64,000 bases of DNA. It comes from Burkholderiaceae bacterium. Its GTDB lineage: Bacteria; Pseudomonadota; Gammaproteobacteria; Burkholderiales; Burkholderiaceae_E. The stretch is taken from assembly GCA_023954135.1 (NCBI GenBank), contig JAMLIN010000005.1, forward strand, positions 1 through 64,000. The letters run 5' to 3'. Positions 16,120 through 25,603 of this stretch are shown here, piece by piece. The position numbers were made by a program, and so were the translations under genes. The stretch's first letter is position 1, and every line of letters begins with the position of its first letter. A model generated the notes under the pieces. That model was not told where the DNA came from, made no database searches, and saw only the letters and a program-made list of their open reading frames with translations.

Positions 16120-17385
16120 GTGCGACTGAAACGTATCGGCGTGGCCGCCGTCCTCGCGTGGGCGGTCACAGCCGGCGCGCAGCCCACCGTCCCGGGCGAG
16201 CACGCCTTGCATCATCTCGCGCCGGCTGCGAACGCGTCACAAGCCGGCGTGACCTTGGCTGAGGCGGTGGATGCCGCCTGGCGCCGCAGCACTCAATCGG
16301 CCGAGGCTGCGGGCGCCGAGCGCAGGGCTCGGGCGCAACGCACGGTCGCCTCCTCGTTGTTGCCAGCGCCCCCGGCCCTTGAGGTGGGCTACTCACGATT
16401 GCGCGAACGCGGCGCGGGCGGGCACGAGACCGAGGTCGCGGTGGCGATGCCGCTGTGGCTGCCGGGTCAGCGCTCGGCAAGCCAGGCGGTGGCAACTGCG
16501 CAGTCCGACGCCGCATCGGCGACTGCCGCAGCCGGGCGTCATGAGGTCGCCGGCCGTGTGTTGGACGGGCTGTGGGCCGTCGAACTGCAGCGTGCCGAAG
16601 TCGCCGCCGCACAAGCGCAAAGCGACGAGCTCAAGACGCTGTCAGCAGACGTGGACCGTCGTGTGGCTGCCGGCGACCTGCCACGTGCTGATGCCCTCGC
16701 CACGCGGGCTCAGCGGCTGGAAGCAGTGGCTCGACTCAGACAGGCACAGCAGGGCTTGAACGCCGCGATGTTGCGCTGGACCGCGCTCACGGGATTTGCA
16801 AATCTACCCGCGGTCGGCGTGGACACCCAACTTAGCGATGCCGAAGTGGTCTCCGACGAACACCCAGCCCTGCGGCTCGCCCGCCTGAACGTCGACCTGA
16901 CGCGCCAGCAAGTGGAGTTCATACAGGCCTCTCGACGCGAGGCACCGGAACTCGTGGCCGGCTTGCGCCGTGAAGCGCCCGGCGCCAGTGAGCCGGCCAC
17001 GAATTCGGTCGGTCTGGCCATTCGGATACCGTTCTCGGGTCCGCAGCGCAACGAGCCGTTGTTGGCGGCGGCGCTCGCCGAGCTCGAAGTCGGCCAGGCC
17101 ACCCTCAGCCAAACGCAGCTGCTGCTGCAAGCCGACGTCGCCATTGCGCGAACCGAGTTCGACGCAGTGCTCCTGCAAATGGACGACGCAATAGCACGGG
17201 AGCGGATGCTTCGCGAACGAGCGGGCCTGATGCGCAAGTCCTACCAAGCCGGCGAGACGGCGCTGCCGGAACTTCTGCGTGCGTTGGCCGCCGCTACCGA
17301 AGCTCACGCGTCTTCGCTGCGCCAGAAGGCCACCCTTGGCCTGGCGCGAGCGCGCCTTCAACAAGCCCTCGGAGTAACACCATGA
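16120..17385 (+). CDS. TolC-family outer-membrane factor of heavy-metal efflux
   Basis: This 421-residue outer-membrane channel partners the adaptor at 17969 and pump at 19098. It has a signal peptide (VRLKRIGVAAVLAWAVTAGA) and two long helical outer-membrane-efflux repeats (GVTLAEAVDAAWRRS and later HPALRLARLNVDLTRQQVEF). The GTG at 16120 is favoured because GAGGAGG lies just before it and a signal peptide follows. It overlaps the next gene by four bases. It is clearly distinct from the czcC at 6937. Confidence 0.87.
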   Translation: MRLKRIGVAAVLAWAVTAGAQPTVPGEHALHHLAPAANASQAGVTLAEAVDAAWRRSTQSAEAAGAERRARAQRTVASSLLPAPPALEVGYSRLRERGAGGHETEVAVAMPLWLPGQRSASQAVATAQSDAASATAAAGRHEVAGRVLDGLWAVELQRAEVAAAQAQSDELKTLSADVDRRVAAGDLPRADALATRAQRLEAVARLRQAQQGLNAAMLRWTALTGFANLPAVGVDTQLSDAEVVSDEHPALRLARLNVDLTRQQVEFIQASRREAPELVAGLRREAPGASEPATNSVGLAIRIPFSGPQRNEPLLAAALAELEVGQATLSQTQLLLQADVAIARTEFDAVLLQMDDAIARERMLRERAGLMRKSYQAGETALPELLRALAAATEAHASSLRQKATLGLARARLQQALGVTP

Positions 17386-17972
17386 ATAACGCATTTCCCG
17401 TCTGCCTACGCCGAGCGCTGGTCGCGCTCGCCTTGGGCACTGTCAGCATGTGGGCCGCCGCCCACGGCGACGAACCGCATGGCGACGAGCCGCACCCGAC
17501 CTCCGTAGCGGTATCTGCCAAGCCCGGCTTCGAGGCCGCCAGCGACACGTTCGAAGTGGTCGCGCGGCTGCAGCCCGGTGCGCTCAAGCTCTTCGTCAAC
17601 CGTTACGAGACCAGCGAGCCCGTGCTAGACGCTGATGTCGAGCTCGAGTCGGGCAGTCTGAAGGCGCAGGCGTCGTTCCAGGCCGACGAGGGCAGCTACG
17701 TCGTGCGCGACGAGGCGTTCCTCCAGGCCCTATCGCGACCGGGCACGCATCAGGTCGTCGTCACGCTGCTCGCCGGCGACGACGCGGACCTGCTGGAAGG
17801 CTTACTCACCGCCGTCTCCCCGGCGCAAGAGGCTACGAGCCGAAGTTCTGCACCAGGCAGTTCCCCCGCGCTTCTCGCGATGCTGACGCTCGTCGTCGGC
17901 GGCACGTTAGCGCCCGGCGCGTGGTACCTGCGCAGCCGGCTGGACTCCAAAGCCATGGAAGGTGCGCGATGA
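17382..17972 (+). CDS. Membrane-anchored periplasmic protein with His-rich N-terminus, unknown function
   Basis: The 196 residues comprise a signal peptide ending near WAAA and a short metal-binding-like stretch (HGDEPHGDEPHP). A beta-rich domain follows at about 45-145 (FEVVARLQPGALKLFVNRYETSEPVLDADVEL in outline), then a Ser/Pro linker and one C-terminal membrane helix (about 163-185). The beta-rich part resembles the extra N-terminal domain carried by some heavy-metal adaptor proteins, so it may be a detached adaptor domain. It overlaps both neighbours by four bases and must belong to the pump operon. I know no family name for it. Confidence 0.72.
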   Translation: MNNAFPVCLRRALVALALGTVSMWAAAHGDEPHGDEPHPTSVAVSAKPGFEAASDTFEVVARLQPGALKLFVNRYETSEPVLDADVELESGSLKAQASFQADEGSYVVRDEAFLQALSRPGTHQVVVTLLAGDDADLLEGLLTAVSPAQEATSRSSAPGSSPALLAMLTLVVGGTLAPGAWYLRSRLDSKAMEGAR

Positions 17973-19081
17973 AGCGGCTTCTCATGCTGACCGCCCTCGC
18001 GGCGAGCGCGGCCGCTTACGCAGGCCCGGGTGCGCACGGCCCGAACGGCGAGCATCTCGATGCGCCTGCTCAAACGCTCGTCGTAGCCGACCGGCTCGCG
18101 CGCTTGCCCGATGGCAGCGTTTCGATGCCGATGCTCGCGCAGCGGCGCCTGGGCATTCGCACCGTGCTCGCCCGCCAGTCTGCCGTGGCCGCCACCGTCG
18201 AGTTGCCCGGCCGGGTGCTGATGGACCCCAACGCCGGCGGGCGGGTCCAGACGGTCGTGGGCGGCAAGGTGCAGCCGGGCCCCGCGGGCCTCCCGGTCTC
18301 CGGGCAGCGAGTTCGAAAGGGCGAGGTCCTCGGCGAAGTGGTCTATAGCGCGAGCCCACTCGAGGTTGCGAACCAGCGTGCGCAGCTCGCGCAGCTCAAA
18401 AGCGACCGCCGGCTCGCCGGGCAGCGCGTGCAACGGCTCGAATCGCTGGAGGGCACGGTGGCACGCAAGGACATCGACACCGCGCGCGCCGAGCTCGAGA
18501 GCCTGGCTGCGCGCGAAAAGGCGCTCAGCGCCGGCTTGGGCGCGACCGAACCGCTGACTGCGCCGATTTCCGGCGTCATCGCGCGGGCCGACATCGTGGC
18601 CGGGCAAGTCGTCGAGCCCAGGGACGTGCTGTTCGAGGTCATCGACCCGACGCGCGTGCTAGTGGAAGCCTCCGCCTCGGATGTCGCGCTCGGCGCCCGC
18701 GTGGGCTCCGCGTCGCTCGAGGGCGTGCCGGGAGTCACGCTCGAGTTTCTCGGCGCGGCACGGGCCCTGCGCGACGGAGTCCTGCCCCTGACGTTTCGCG
18801 CCTCGGGGACTGACGCGCTGCCGCTCGCTATTGGGCAGCCGGTGACCGTCGTGGCCACCCTGAACGAGAAGGTCGAGGGGGTGGTGCTGCCTGCGCAGGC
18901 CATCACACGTAGCGGCGCAAACGAGCCCGTGGTTTGGGTCAAGGCAAGCGCCGAGCGCTACGTGCCACAGCCGGTGCAGGTGCGTCCGCTCGATGCGACG
19001 ACGGTAGTGGTCACGCAGGGCTTGGCCGCCGGCAGCCGGGCCGTCGTGCAAGGCGCGCCGCTGCTGGCGCAAGTGCGCTGA
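17969..19081 (+). CDS. RND periplasmic adaptor (membrane-fusion protein)
   Basis: This 370-residue HlyD-type adaptor links the pump at 19098 to the channel at 16120. It starts with a signal sequence ([19 protein letters not shown]). A barrel-sandwich domain around [21 protein letters not shown], a helical hairpin (about 140-190) and the beta-barrel ([19 protein letters not shown], then [15 protein letters not shown]) follow. Unlike CzcB it has no His-rich linker; that role may fall to the preceding His-rich protein. The ATG overlaps the stop of the preceding gene. Confidence 0.86.
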   Translation: MKRLLMLTALAASAAAYAGPGAHGPNGEHLDAPAQTLVVADRLARLPDGSVSMPMLAQRRLGIRTVLARQSAVAATVELPGRVLMDPNAGGRVQTVVGGKVQPGPAGLPVSGQRVRKGEVLGEVVYSASPLEVANQRAQLAQLKSDRRLAGQRVQRLESLEGTVARKDIDTARAELESLAAREKALSAGLGATEPLTAPISGVIARADIVAGQVVEPRDVLFEVIDPTRVLVEASASDVALGARVGSASLEGVPGVTLEFLGAARALRDGVLPLTFRASGTDALPLAIGQPVTVVATLNEKVEGVVLPAQAITRSGANEPVVWVKASAERYVPQPVQVRPLDATTVVVTQGLAAGSRAVVQGAPLLAQVR

Positions 19082-19097
19082 CGGGAAGGGGGCAAAA

Positions 19098-22000
19098 ATG
19101 TTCAATTGGATTGTCCGCTTCAGCCTGCAGAACAGGCCGCTCGTCCTCGCGTTCGCCGCGCTACTCCTGGTCTATGGGGCCATCACCGCCTGGCGGACGC
19201 CGGTGGACGTGTTTCCCGACCTCAACAAACCTCTGGTCACCGTGATGACCGAAGCCGGTGGCATGGCTCCCGAGGAGGTGGAGCAACTCGTCACCTACCC
19301 GCTGGAGACGGCGCTAAATGGCATGCCGGGCGTCACGCGCGTGCGCTCGACCTCCGGCGTCGGCCTGTCCATCCTGTGGGCCGAGTTCGATTGGGGCACG
19401 GACATCTACCGGAACCGCCAGCTCGTGTCCGAGCGCCTGGCGCTCGTGCGCGAGCAGTTGCCCGAGAGTGTCAATCCGGCGATGGGGCCGGTGTCGTCCA
19501 TCATGGGCGAGGTCATGTTGCTGGCGCTGCCGCTTCAGGCTGGCTCCTCCGCCACACCGATGCAAGCGCGCGAGTACGCCGACTTCGTGCTGCGCCCGCG
19601 TCTGCTCTCGGTGGCCGGCGTCTCGCAGGTCGTCCCCATCGGCGGCGACGTGCGCCAACTGCGCGTGGAACCCGATACCGCTCGAATGGCGCAGTTCGGC
19701 GTGTCGCTCAGCCAGGTGGAGTCCGCGCTGCGCGGCTTTGCGACCAACGCCGGCGGCGGCTTCATCGACCTGAACAGCCGCGAGTACCTCATCCGGCACC
19801 TCGCGCGCACGAACCGCGTTGAGGACCTGCAGGGCTTGGCGGTGGCCTGGAACGCGGGCCGCCCGGTGCTGCTCGAGCAGGTGGCGTCGGTGAAGTACGC
19901 AGCGGGTTTGAAGCGCGGCGACGCAGGTTACAACGGCGCACCCGCGGTCGTGGTCAGTATTCAGAAGCAACCGGCTGCCGACACCGTGCGCGTCACCCGG
20001 GACATCGAGCAGGCGCTGGCGGAGCTGGGCACGGGCCGCCCGGCGGGGCTGAGCGAGCCGAAGGTGCTGTTCCGGCAGGCCGACTTCATTCAGGCATCGG
20101 TCGGCAACGTGAGCGAGGCGCTGCGCGACGGAGCCATCATGGTCGCCATTGTGCTGTTCGCCTTCCTGCTGTCGGCGCGCACGACAGTCATCTCGCTCTT
20201 GGCCATCCCGCTGTCGCTGGCGGTCACCGCGCTCGTCTTCAAGCTGCTGGGCCAGTCCATCAACGTGATGACGCTCGGCGGGCTTGCCATCGCGATTGGA
20301 GAGCTGGTCGACGACGCGGTGGTCGACGTCGAGAACATCCTGCGGCGCCTCAAGCAGAACCGTACGCTGCCTCGGCCGCTGCCGGTGCTCGAAGTGGTAC
20401 GCCAGGCGAGTGTGGAGGTGCGCTCGGGTATCGTCTACGCGACCGCCATCGTGGTGCTGGTGTTCGTGCCGCTCTTCGCGCTGCCAGGCATCGAGGGGCG
20501 CCTCTTCACGCCGCTGGGCATCGCCTACATCGTCTCGGTGCTGGCGTCGATGCTGGTGTCGATGACGGTCACGCCTGTGCTGTCGTCCTACCTGCTGCCG
20601 CGCATGAAGCGCATTGACCACGGCGACAGCCCGCTCGTGGCGTGGCTCAAGCGCTGGGACGGGCGACTGCTGACGTGGTCGTTCCGCCGCAGTGGTTTGC
20701 TGATGGGGGCCGCGGTCATTGCAGTGGCGCTGGCCGCTGCGAGCGTACCGTTCTTCCCGCGTGCCTTCCTGCCCGCGTTCAACGAGGGTTCGATGGTGGT
20801 CGGGATGCTGCTGAACCCTGGCACATCGCTCGCCGAGGCCAATCGCATGGGGGCGCTTGCCGAGACGCTGCTGCTGGAGATTCCCGAGGTCACGCAGGTA
20901 GGCCGGCGCACGGGTCGCGCGGAGCTCGACGAGCATGCCGAAGGCGTGCACTCGACAGAAATCGAGGTGGACCTCGAGCGCAGCGAGCGCGACCGCGAAG
21001 AGGTCATGGCTGACATCCGCGACAAGCTCTCGGTGCTGCCGGCGCAGGTTTCGGTCGGGCAGCCCATCTCGCACCGTCTGGACCATCTGCTGTCGGGGGT
21101 GCGCGCCCAAATTGCGGTCAAGATATTCGGGGACGACCTCGACACGCTGCGCGGGTCGGCCGAGCGCCTGCGCCAGGGGCTGGCGCAGGTGCCGGGCTTG
21201 GTCGACCTCACGGTCGAAAAGCAGGTGCTGATTCCGCAAATCACGGTGCGGTTGGACCACCGCAAGGCCGCGCAGGTTGGCCTCGCGCCCGGCGAGGCGC
21301 TGCGCGTATTGCAGGCGTTGACCGACGGGGCGCAAGGTGCGCAGCTGGTCGACGGCGCGCGGCGCTACGACCTCGTGCTGCGCCTGCCGGACGATGCGCG
21401 CGGGCCGCAGGACCTGGCGCGCACGCTCATCGACACCCCTGCCGGCCGCATCCCGGTCTCGGCCATCGCCAGCGTCGAGGAAACCGACGGCCCCAACCAG
21501 GTCGGACGTGAAAATGGACGGCGGCGCATCATCGTCTACGCCAACACCGACGGTTCGGACATGACGCGCATCATCGGTGACATCCGCAGCACCATCGATG
21601 CGGCGCAGCTGCCCGCCGGCACCTTCGTCAGTCTCGAGGGCCAGTTCCAGGCGCAGGAGGAGGCGACACGCCTCATCACCGGGCTGTCGCTGGTATCGCT
21701 CGCGATGGTGTTCCTCGTGCTGTATTCGCGCTACCGGTCCGCGACACTGGCGGCCATCATCATGGCGAACATCCCGCTGGCGCTCATCGGCAGCGTCGCC
21801 GCCATGTGGCTTGCGGGACTGACGCTGTCGGTGGCGTCGATGGTGGGCTTCATCACGCTGGCGGGCATTGCCTCGCGCAACGGCATCCTGAAGGTCAGCC
21901 ACTATGTGAACCTTTGCAGGCTCGAGAGCGAAGCCTTCGGTGAGACGATGGTGATTCGCGGCTCGCTGGAGCGCCTGACGCCGGTGCTGATGACCGCGCT

Positions 22001-22229
22001 GGTGGCGGCGTTCGCGCTCACGCCGCTGCTGCTGGCCGCCGACGCGCCGGGCAAGGAAATCCTGCACCCGGTGGCCGTGGTCATCTTCGGGGGCCTCGTG
22101 AGCTCGACGCTGCTCGACACGCTGCTGACACCGGTCCTGTACCTTAGGTTCGGCCGAAAGGCCACCGAACGGCTGATGCAGCCTGACGAGGTCGGCGCGG
22201 CGCCTGCGCAGGTCCAGGAGACCTATTGA
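19098..22229 (+). CDS. CzcA/CusA-family heavy-metal RND pump with atypical TM4 motif
   Basis: This full-length pump of 1043 residues is preceded by a strong GGAAGGGGG ribosome-binding site. The TM4 segment (397-414) reads [18 protein letters not shown], with Glu402, Asp405, Asp406, Asp410 and Glu412. It matches neither the CzcA type (DFGIIIDG) nor the CusA type (AIGAMVDAAI), so metal choice cannot be assigned by motif. The neighbours (cupredoxin, DUF411, CusF nearby, copper-storage protein) argue for copper or silver. The porter domains and second half ([21 protein letters not shown]) are complete. A strong hairpin terminator follows. Confidence 0.88.
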   Translation: MFNWIVRFSLQNRPLVLAFAALLLVYGAITAWRTPVDVFPDLNKPLVTVMTEAGGMAPEEVEQLVTYPLETALNGMPGVTRVRSTSGVGLSILWAEFDWGTDIYRNRQLVSERLALVREQLPESVNPAMGPVSSIMGEVMLLALPLQAGSSATPMQAREYADFVLRPRLLSVAGVSQVVPIGGDVRQLRVEPDTARMAQFGVSLSQVESALRGFATNAGGGFIDLNSREYLIRHLARTNRVEDLQGLAVAWNAGRPVLLEQVASVKYAAGLKRGDAGYNGAPAVVVSIQKQPAADTVRVTRDIEQALAELGTGRPAGLSEPKVLFRQADFIQASVGNVSEALRDGAIMVAIVLFAFLLSARTTVISLLAIPLSLAVTALVFKLLGQSINVMTLGGLAIAIGELVDDAVVDVENILRRLKQNRTLPRPLPVLEVVRQASVEVRSGIVYATAIVVLVFVPLFALPGIEGRLFTPLGIAYIVSVLASMLVSMTVTPVLSSYLLPRMKRIDHGDSPLVAWLKRWDGRLLTWSFRRSGLLMGAAVIAVALAAASVPFFPRAFLPAFNEGSMVVGMLLNPGTSLAEANRMGALAETLLLEIPEVTQVGRRTGRAELDEHAEGVHSTEIEVDLERSERDREEVMADIRDKLSVLPAQVSVGQPISHRLDHLLSGVRAQIAVKIFGDDLDTLRGSAERLRQGLAQVPGLVDLTVEKQVLIPQITVRLDHRKAAQVGLAPGEALRVLQALTDGAQGAQLVDGARRYDLVLRLPDDARGPQDLARTLIDTPAGRIPVSAIASVEETDGPNQVGRENGRRRIIVYANTDGSDMTRIIGDIRSTIDAAQLPAGTFVSLEGQFQAQEEATRLITGLSLVSLAMVFLVLYSRYRSATLAAIIMANIPLALIGSVAAMWLAGLTLSVASMVGFITLAGIASRNGILKVSHYVNLCRLESEAFGETMVIRGSLERLTPVLMTALVAAFALTPLLLAADAPGKEILHPVAVVIFGGLVSSTLLDTLLTPVLYLRFGRKATERLMQPDEVGAAPAQVQETY

Positions 22230-22231
22230 CC

Positions 22232-22271
22232 GCCAGAGGGGCCGCACTTGCGGCCCCTCTGGCGCTCCTTC
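22232..22271 (+). terminator. Strong hairpin terminator after the RND operon
   Basis: A perfect 14-bp stem (22232-22245 with 22250-22263) and a 4-nt ACTT loop begin a few bases after the pump stop. A CTCCTTCT tract follows. Confidence 0.8.
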
Positions 22272-22516
22272 TGGCAGGAAATTCGAAATCTTCAGTAGGT
22301 AACATTTGGACCAGTGATGGACGGGAATGCGCCTTGCCGGCCTTAAGTTCGAGCCAGACCGGAGCGCCATCGCCTCGTTCCGACCGTTGTGTCCCCGCGG
22401 CCAACGCGGCGGTGGCGACAACGGTCAAGTCGAGGCGCCCCGCTGGGCGCCCCACCTTCGGGCCTGAGGCGGACGGCATGTCTGGCTTTGGCGTTGTCTA
22501 TCAAAAGGAGATTTCG

Positions 22517-22843
22517 ATGCATCAGCAATACGCATCCTGCATTGAGGCCTGTAATGCCTGCGCCGACGCTTGCGACCACTGTGCCAGCGCCTGCCTTCAG
22601 GAACAGGACGTGAAGATGATGGCGCGCTGCATCGCGTTGGACATCGACTGCGCAGCCATCTGCCGCCTTGCCGCCGGCTACATGGCCCGGGGCAGTGAAT
22701 TTGCGAACCAAATCTGCCGCCTCTGCGCTGACGTTTGCCAGACATGTGGCGACGAGTGCGCTAAACATGAGCACGACCACTGCCAACAGTGTGCTGAGGC
22801 ATGCCTTCGCTGCGCCGAGGAGTGCAGGAAGATGGCCGCCTGA
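22517..22843 (+). CDS. Four-helix-bundle copper-storage-like protein (Csp family)
   Basis: The protein is 108 residues with 19 cysteines, mostly in CxxC and CxxxC spacing along helices (for example EACNACADACDHCASAC near the start and QQCAEACLRCAEEC near the end). This is the pattern of the Csp copper-storage proteins, whose helical bundle holds many Cu(I) ions on Cys pairs. It has no signal peptide, so it resembles the cytosolic Csp3 type. AAGGAG lies seven bases before the ATG, which decides the start over longer in-frame options. It stands alone after the terminator of the RND operon. Confidence 0.87.
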   Translation: MHQQYASCIEACNACADACDHCASACLQEQDVKMMARCIALDIDCAAICRLAAGYMARGSEFANQICRLCADVCQTCGDECAKHEHDHCQQCAEACLRCAEECRKMAA

Positions 22844-23008
22844 CGGAACCTCTTCAGGAGCGGGGTCCACGCGGCCCCGATTTACTGGGGGCGCCTTCCC
22901 GCCTTGCGGTGCGATGGCTCCTCAGTTTTCTGGCAGTCCTAGTAGGCCGGCGAGGAGAATTCCGGCGAGCCCTTTCGTGAGTGTGACTACTGAATCGCCC
23001 CGGCTTCT

Positions 23009-23435
23009 CTAAACACTCGCGAGCGAGTTGAAGTATCGCCACTCGAACTCGACCGGCGCTATTCCGGTTGTTGCTGCCGTGGCGACGCTTCGGGTTATAG
23101 AACATCTCAACGTAATCGAACACATCCTGGCGTGCCTGCTCGCGGGTCGCGTAGGTTCGCCGCCGGATACGCTCGCGCTTGAGCAACTGGAAGAAGCTCT
23201 CGGCCACGGCATTGTCTCGGCAGTTGCCGCGGCGGCTCATGCTGGGCCTTGAGCCCGGTGCCTTGAGGAAGTCGAGCTAGTCGTAGCCGGTGAACTGGCT
23301 GCCCTGGACCTCCTCGAATGGTCGGCGCCGCCACACGGCCTTCAGAAGCGCATTGAGCACCAGCTCGGCAATCGATGCGCGGCTGCATCGACCAGCCCGC
23401 GACCAGCCCACGACCTGACGTGAGAACAGGTTCAG
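23009..23435 (-). pseudogene. IS3-family transposase (orfB) remnant
   Basis: Only the last 140 or so codons remain, from LFSRQVVGW through VQGSQFTGYD and MSRRGNCRDNAVAESFFQLLK to YNPKRRHGSN. They carry the last two acids of the DDE site region. An in-frame TAG follows GYD where the family has Trp, and a frameshift lies after KRRHGSN before the final VEFEWRYFNSLASV. No 5' part, orfA or clear inverted repeats are seen. The copy is dead. Confidence 0.82.
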
Positions 23436-23799
23436 CCCTTTGTGGTGCGCCTGCGACGGCCGGTCGAACACGCGAGAGCGAATTCACAGCGGCACACGAC
23501 GAGGATGCCTCGAAACGCCTAATCGGATGTTGCCGAAGACGTGGATAATTCCCGAATCGGTGCCCAATCTTTAATTTGCGGGTAGCTCAAGCCGTTTGCA
23601 CGCTGTTTGCCTATGCCTAACAGGGACATGCGTGGTTCAGTAGTCTCACCAGAGCCCTCCGCCATCTCGGTCGGGTTAAGTTCTCTCACTAATGCCGTCG
23701 TTCCCGACAATCTAAACCTCTGGAGAGCGTGCAAGGCGCCTCGGTCGTCGCAAGGGCCGAGAAAATAGCTCGAATGTTCAAAGACTTACAAGCCCCCTC
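23436..23799. other. Intergenic stretch between two insertion-sequence regions
   Basis: The 364 bases are noticeably AT-richer than the rest of the window and hold no gene I recognise. A 71-codon leftward frame (23519-23734) matches nothing familiar and lacks a ribosome-binding site. Confidence 0.5.
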
Positions 23800-23849
23800 T
23801 GTCAGGATAGTTGTCGGCTCTGGCTCTGCCAGAATTCTGAAACCGAGGG

Positions 23850-24359
23850 GTGGGAAGGAAGAAGGAAGTGCCGCGGTACACGAAGGAGAAGAAGGAGCAC
23901 GCGCTGGGCTTGATGAGCCCGCCGCAGAACCTGCCGGTGGCGGAAGTGTCGCGCAGGACGGGGATCAGCGAGCCGACGCTGTACGGCTGGCGCAATCAGG
24001 CGCGCTCCGGCGGCCGGGCGGTCCCGGGCGACGGCAACAACGCCGAGGACTGGCGGGCCGAGGACAAGTTTGCGGTCGTGGTCGAGACGATGGGTCTGGC
24101 CGAGGCGGAGTTGGCCGAGTACTGCCGCCGCAAGGGGTTGTACGTCGAACAGGTCGAGCGCTGGCGGACAGCCTGCATGCATGCCAACGCCGGCGGCGGC
24201 GAGGGGGTCGGCGCATCGACACTGGCTCAAGAGCGGCGGCGCAGCCGGCAGCTGGAGAAGGAGCTGCGGCGCAAGGAGCGGGCGTTGGCGGAGACGGCCG
24301 CGCTGCTGGTGCTCAGCCGAAAGCTCGAGGCGTTGTGGAACAAAGGCGAGGACGCATGA
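23850..24359 (+). CDS. IS3-family transposase subunit OrfA
   Basis: This 169-residue protein has two helix-turn-helix segments (VAEVSRRTGISEPTLYGWRNQ near residue 30 and LAEYCRRKGLYVEQVERWR near 90) and a C-terminal leucine-zipper-like helix (AQERRRSRQLEKELRRKERAL). In IS3 elements such a protein binds the ends and is partly fused to OrfB. It starts with GTG after GAGGGG. The last four bases overlap the start of OrfB. Confidence 0.85.
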   Translation: MGRKKEVPRYTKEKKEHALGLMSPPQNLPVAEVSRRTGISEPTLYGWRNQARSGGRAVPGDGNNAEDWRAEDKFAVVVETMGLAEAELAEYCRRKGLYVEQVERWRTACMHANAGGGEGVGASTLAQERRRSRQLEKELRRKERALAETAALLVLSRKLEALWNKGEDA

Positions 24360-25399
24360 CTGCGTTGCCGCAACGCCAGGCACTCGTCGCGCAGGTCCGG
24401 GCCGCACGAGCCAGCGGCGCCCGGCTGGATCGGGCCTGCGCCGAAGTTGGCATCTCGGTGCGCACCTGGCAGCGCTGGGTCGACGGCGAGAACGTTCTTG
24501 CCGACGCCCGGCCCGATGCCGTGCGAGCGGCGCCGGTGAACAGGCTGAGCGAGGCCGAGCGGCGCGCGGTGCTCGAAGTCTGCATGCAGCCCAGGTTCGC
24601 GGACATGCCGCCGACGCAGATCGTGCCGGCTCTGGCTGACGAGAATCGATACCTGGCCAGCGAATCGACCTTCTACCGGCTGCTGCACGCCCACGGCGCG
24701 CAGCATCATCGTGGCCGACAACGACGGCGCAATCGCAGGCCGCCGGCGCAGCACGTGGCCCGCCAGCCCAACGAGATCTGGTGCTGGGACGTCACCTACC
24801 TGCCCAGCCCGGTGCGGGGCCTGTTCTTCTACCTGTACGCCGTCATCGACCTGTTCAGCCGCAGGATCGTCGCCTGGGAGGTACATGGCGCCGAGAACGG
24901 GGATCTGGCGGCCGAGTTGATCGAGCGCGCCCGTTGGCGCGAGCATATCGCGGGCAAGCCGCTGGTCCTGCACGCCGACAACGGCGCGGCACAGCGCTCG
25001 TTCACGTTGCACGCCAGGCTCAAGGAACTGGGCATCACGCCCAGCCACAGCCGCCCCGGCGTGTCGGACGACAACGCCTTCATCGAGTCGTGGTTCCGGA
25101 CGCTGAAGTACATGCCGGCCTACCCGGCAGGCGGCTTCGCCGATCTCGACCAGGCCCGCGACTGGGCGATGCGCTTCATCGACTGGTACAACGCCGAGCA
25201 TCGTCATCGCGAGATCGGCTTCGTCACGCCGAACCAGCGCCACAGCGGCCAGAGCGCGGCCATCCTGGCCCGCAGGCGCGAGCTCTACCGGGCGGCGAAG
25301 CAAGCCCGCCCCGAGCGCTGGAGTGGCGACATCCGGCGATGGACCGAACCCGATCATGTGCATCTCAACAAGCGGGAGAAAGACCGGCGCGCCGCATAG
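24356..25399 (+). CDS. IS3-family transposase subunit OrfB (DDE integrase core)
   Basis: The 347-residue protein has an N-terminal helix-turn-helix (GISVRTWQRW) and an integrase core. The catalytic acids are visible in WCWDVTYLP, LHADNGA and DDNAFIESWFRTLKY. The C-terminus has the usual FVTPNQRHSG stretch. It begins at an ATG that overlaps the OrfA stop, so it may be made by re-initiation as well as by frameshift. No internal stop or frameshift is seen. Confidence 0.88.
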   Translation: MTALPQRQALVAQVRAARASGARLDRACAEVGISVRTWQRWVDGENVLADARPDAVRAAPVNRLSEAERRAVLEVCMQPRFADMPPTQIVPALADENRYLASESTFYRLLHAHGAQHHRGRQRRRNRRPPAQHVARQPNEIWCWDVTYLPSPVRGLFFYLYAVIDLFSRRIVAWEVHGAENGDLAAELIERARWREHIAGKPLVLHADNGAAQRSFTLHARLKELGITPSHSRPGVSDDNAFIESWFRTLKYMPAYPAGGFADLDQARDWAMRFIDWYNAEHRHREIGFVTPNQRHSGQSAAILARRRELYRAAKQARPERWSGDIRRWTEPDHVHLNKREKDRRAA

Positions 25400-25603
25400 A
25401 CATGCGGCTTCACTCGTACGACAACTGCCTTGACACACACCGCAAGCGTGTCAGATTTGACCGCTGTTATGCTTTCGACGGGACAAGTTAGCGCAGGTTA
25501 TGCCTTATTCGAGCACGTCTGGCATGTCGCTCAAGGCCTCAAGTGCCTCGGTTATGGCTTACTGCAGGTCCCTATATTCCCTTACCTGACACGCCGCATT
25601 GAA

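Larger units (their letters stand above)
23800..25435 (+). mobile_element. IS3-family insertion sequence, apparently complete
   Basis: The element carries two overlapping transposase genes, bounded by imperfect 17-bp inverted repeats. The left end is TGTCAGGATAGTTGTCG (23800-23816). The right end (25419-25435), read on the minus strand, is TGTCAAGGCAGTTGTCG; 14 of 17 positions agree. No clean 3-4-bp target duplication is visible at the ends, which suggests an old insertion or a rearrangement through the element. It marks the border between the metal island and ordinary chromosomal genes. Confidence 0.8.

Noticed and set aside
19314-22421. Leftward frame of over 1000 codons opposite the RND pump
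   Set aside because: It is an antisense mirror of a pump gene with clear family motifs; composition is His/Arg/Gln-rich and there is no ribosome-binding site.
23519-23734. Leftward 71-codon frame between the two insertion-sequence regions
   Set aside because: No recognisable domain and no translation signal; kept only as part of the intergenic note.
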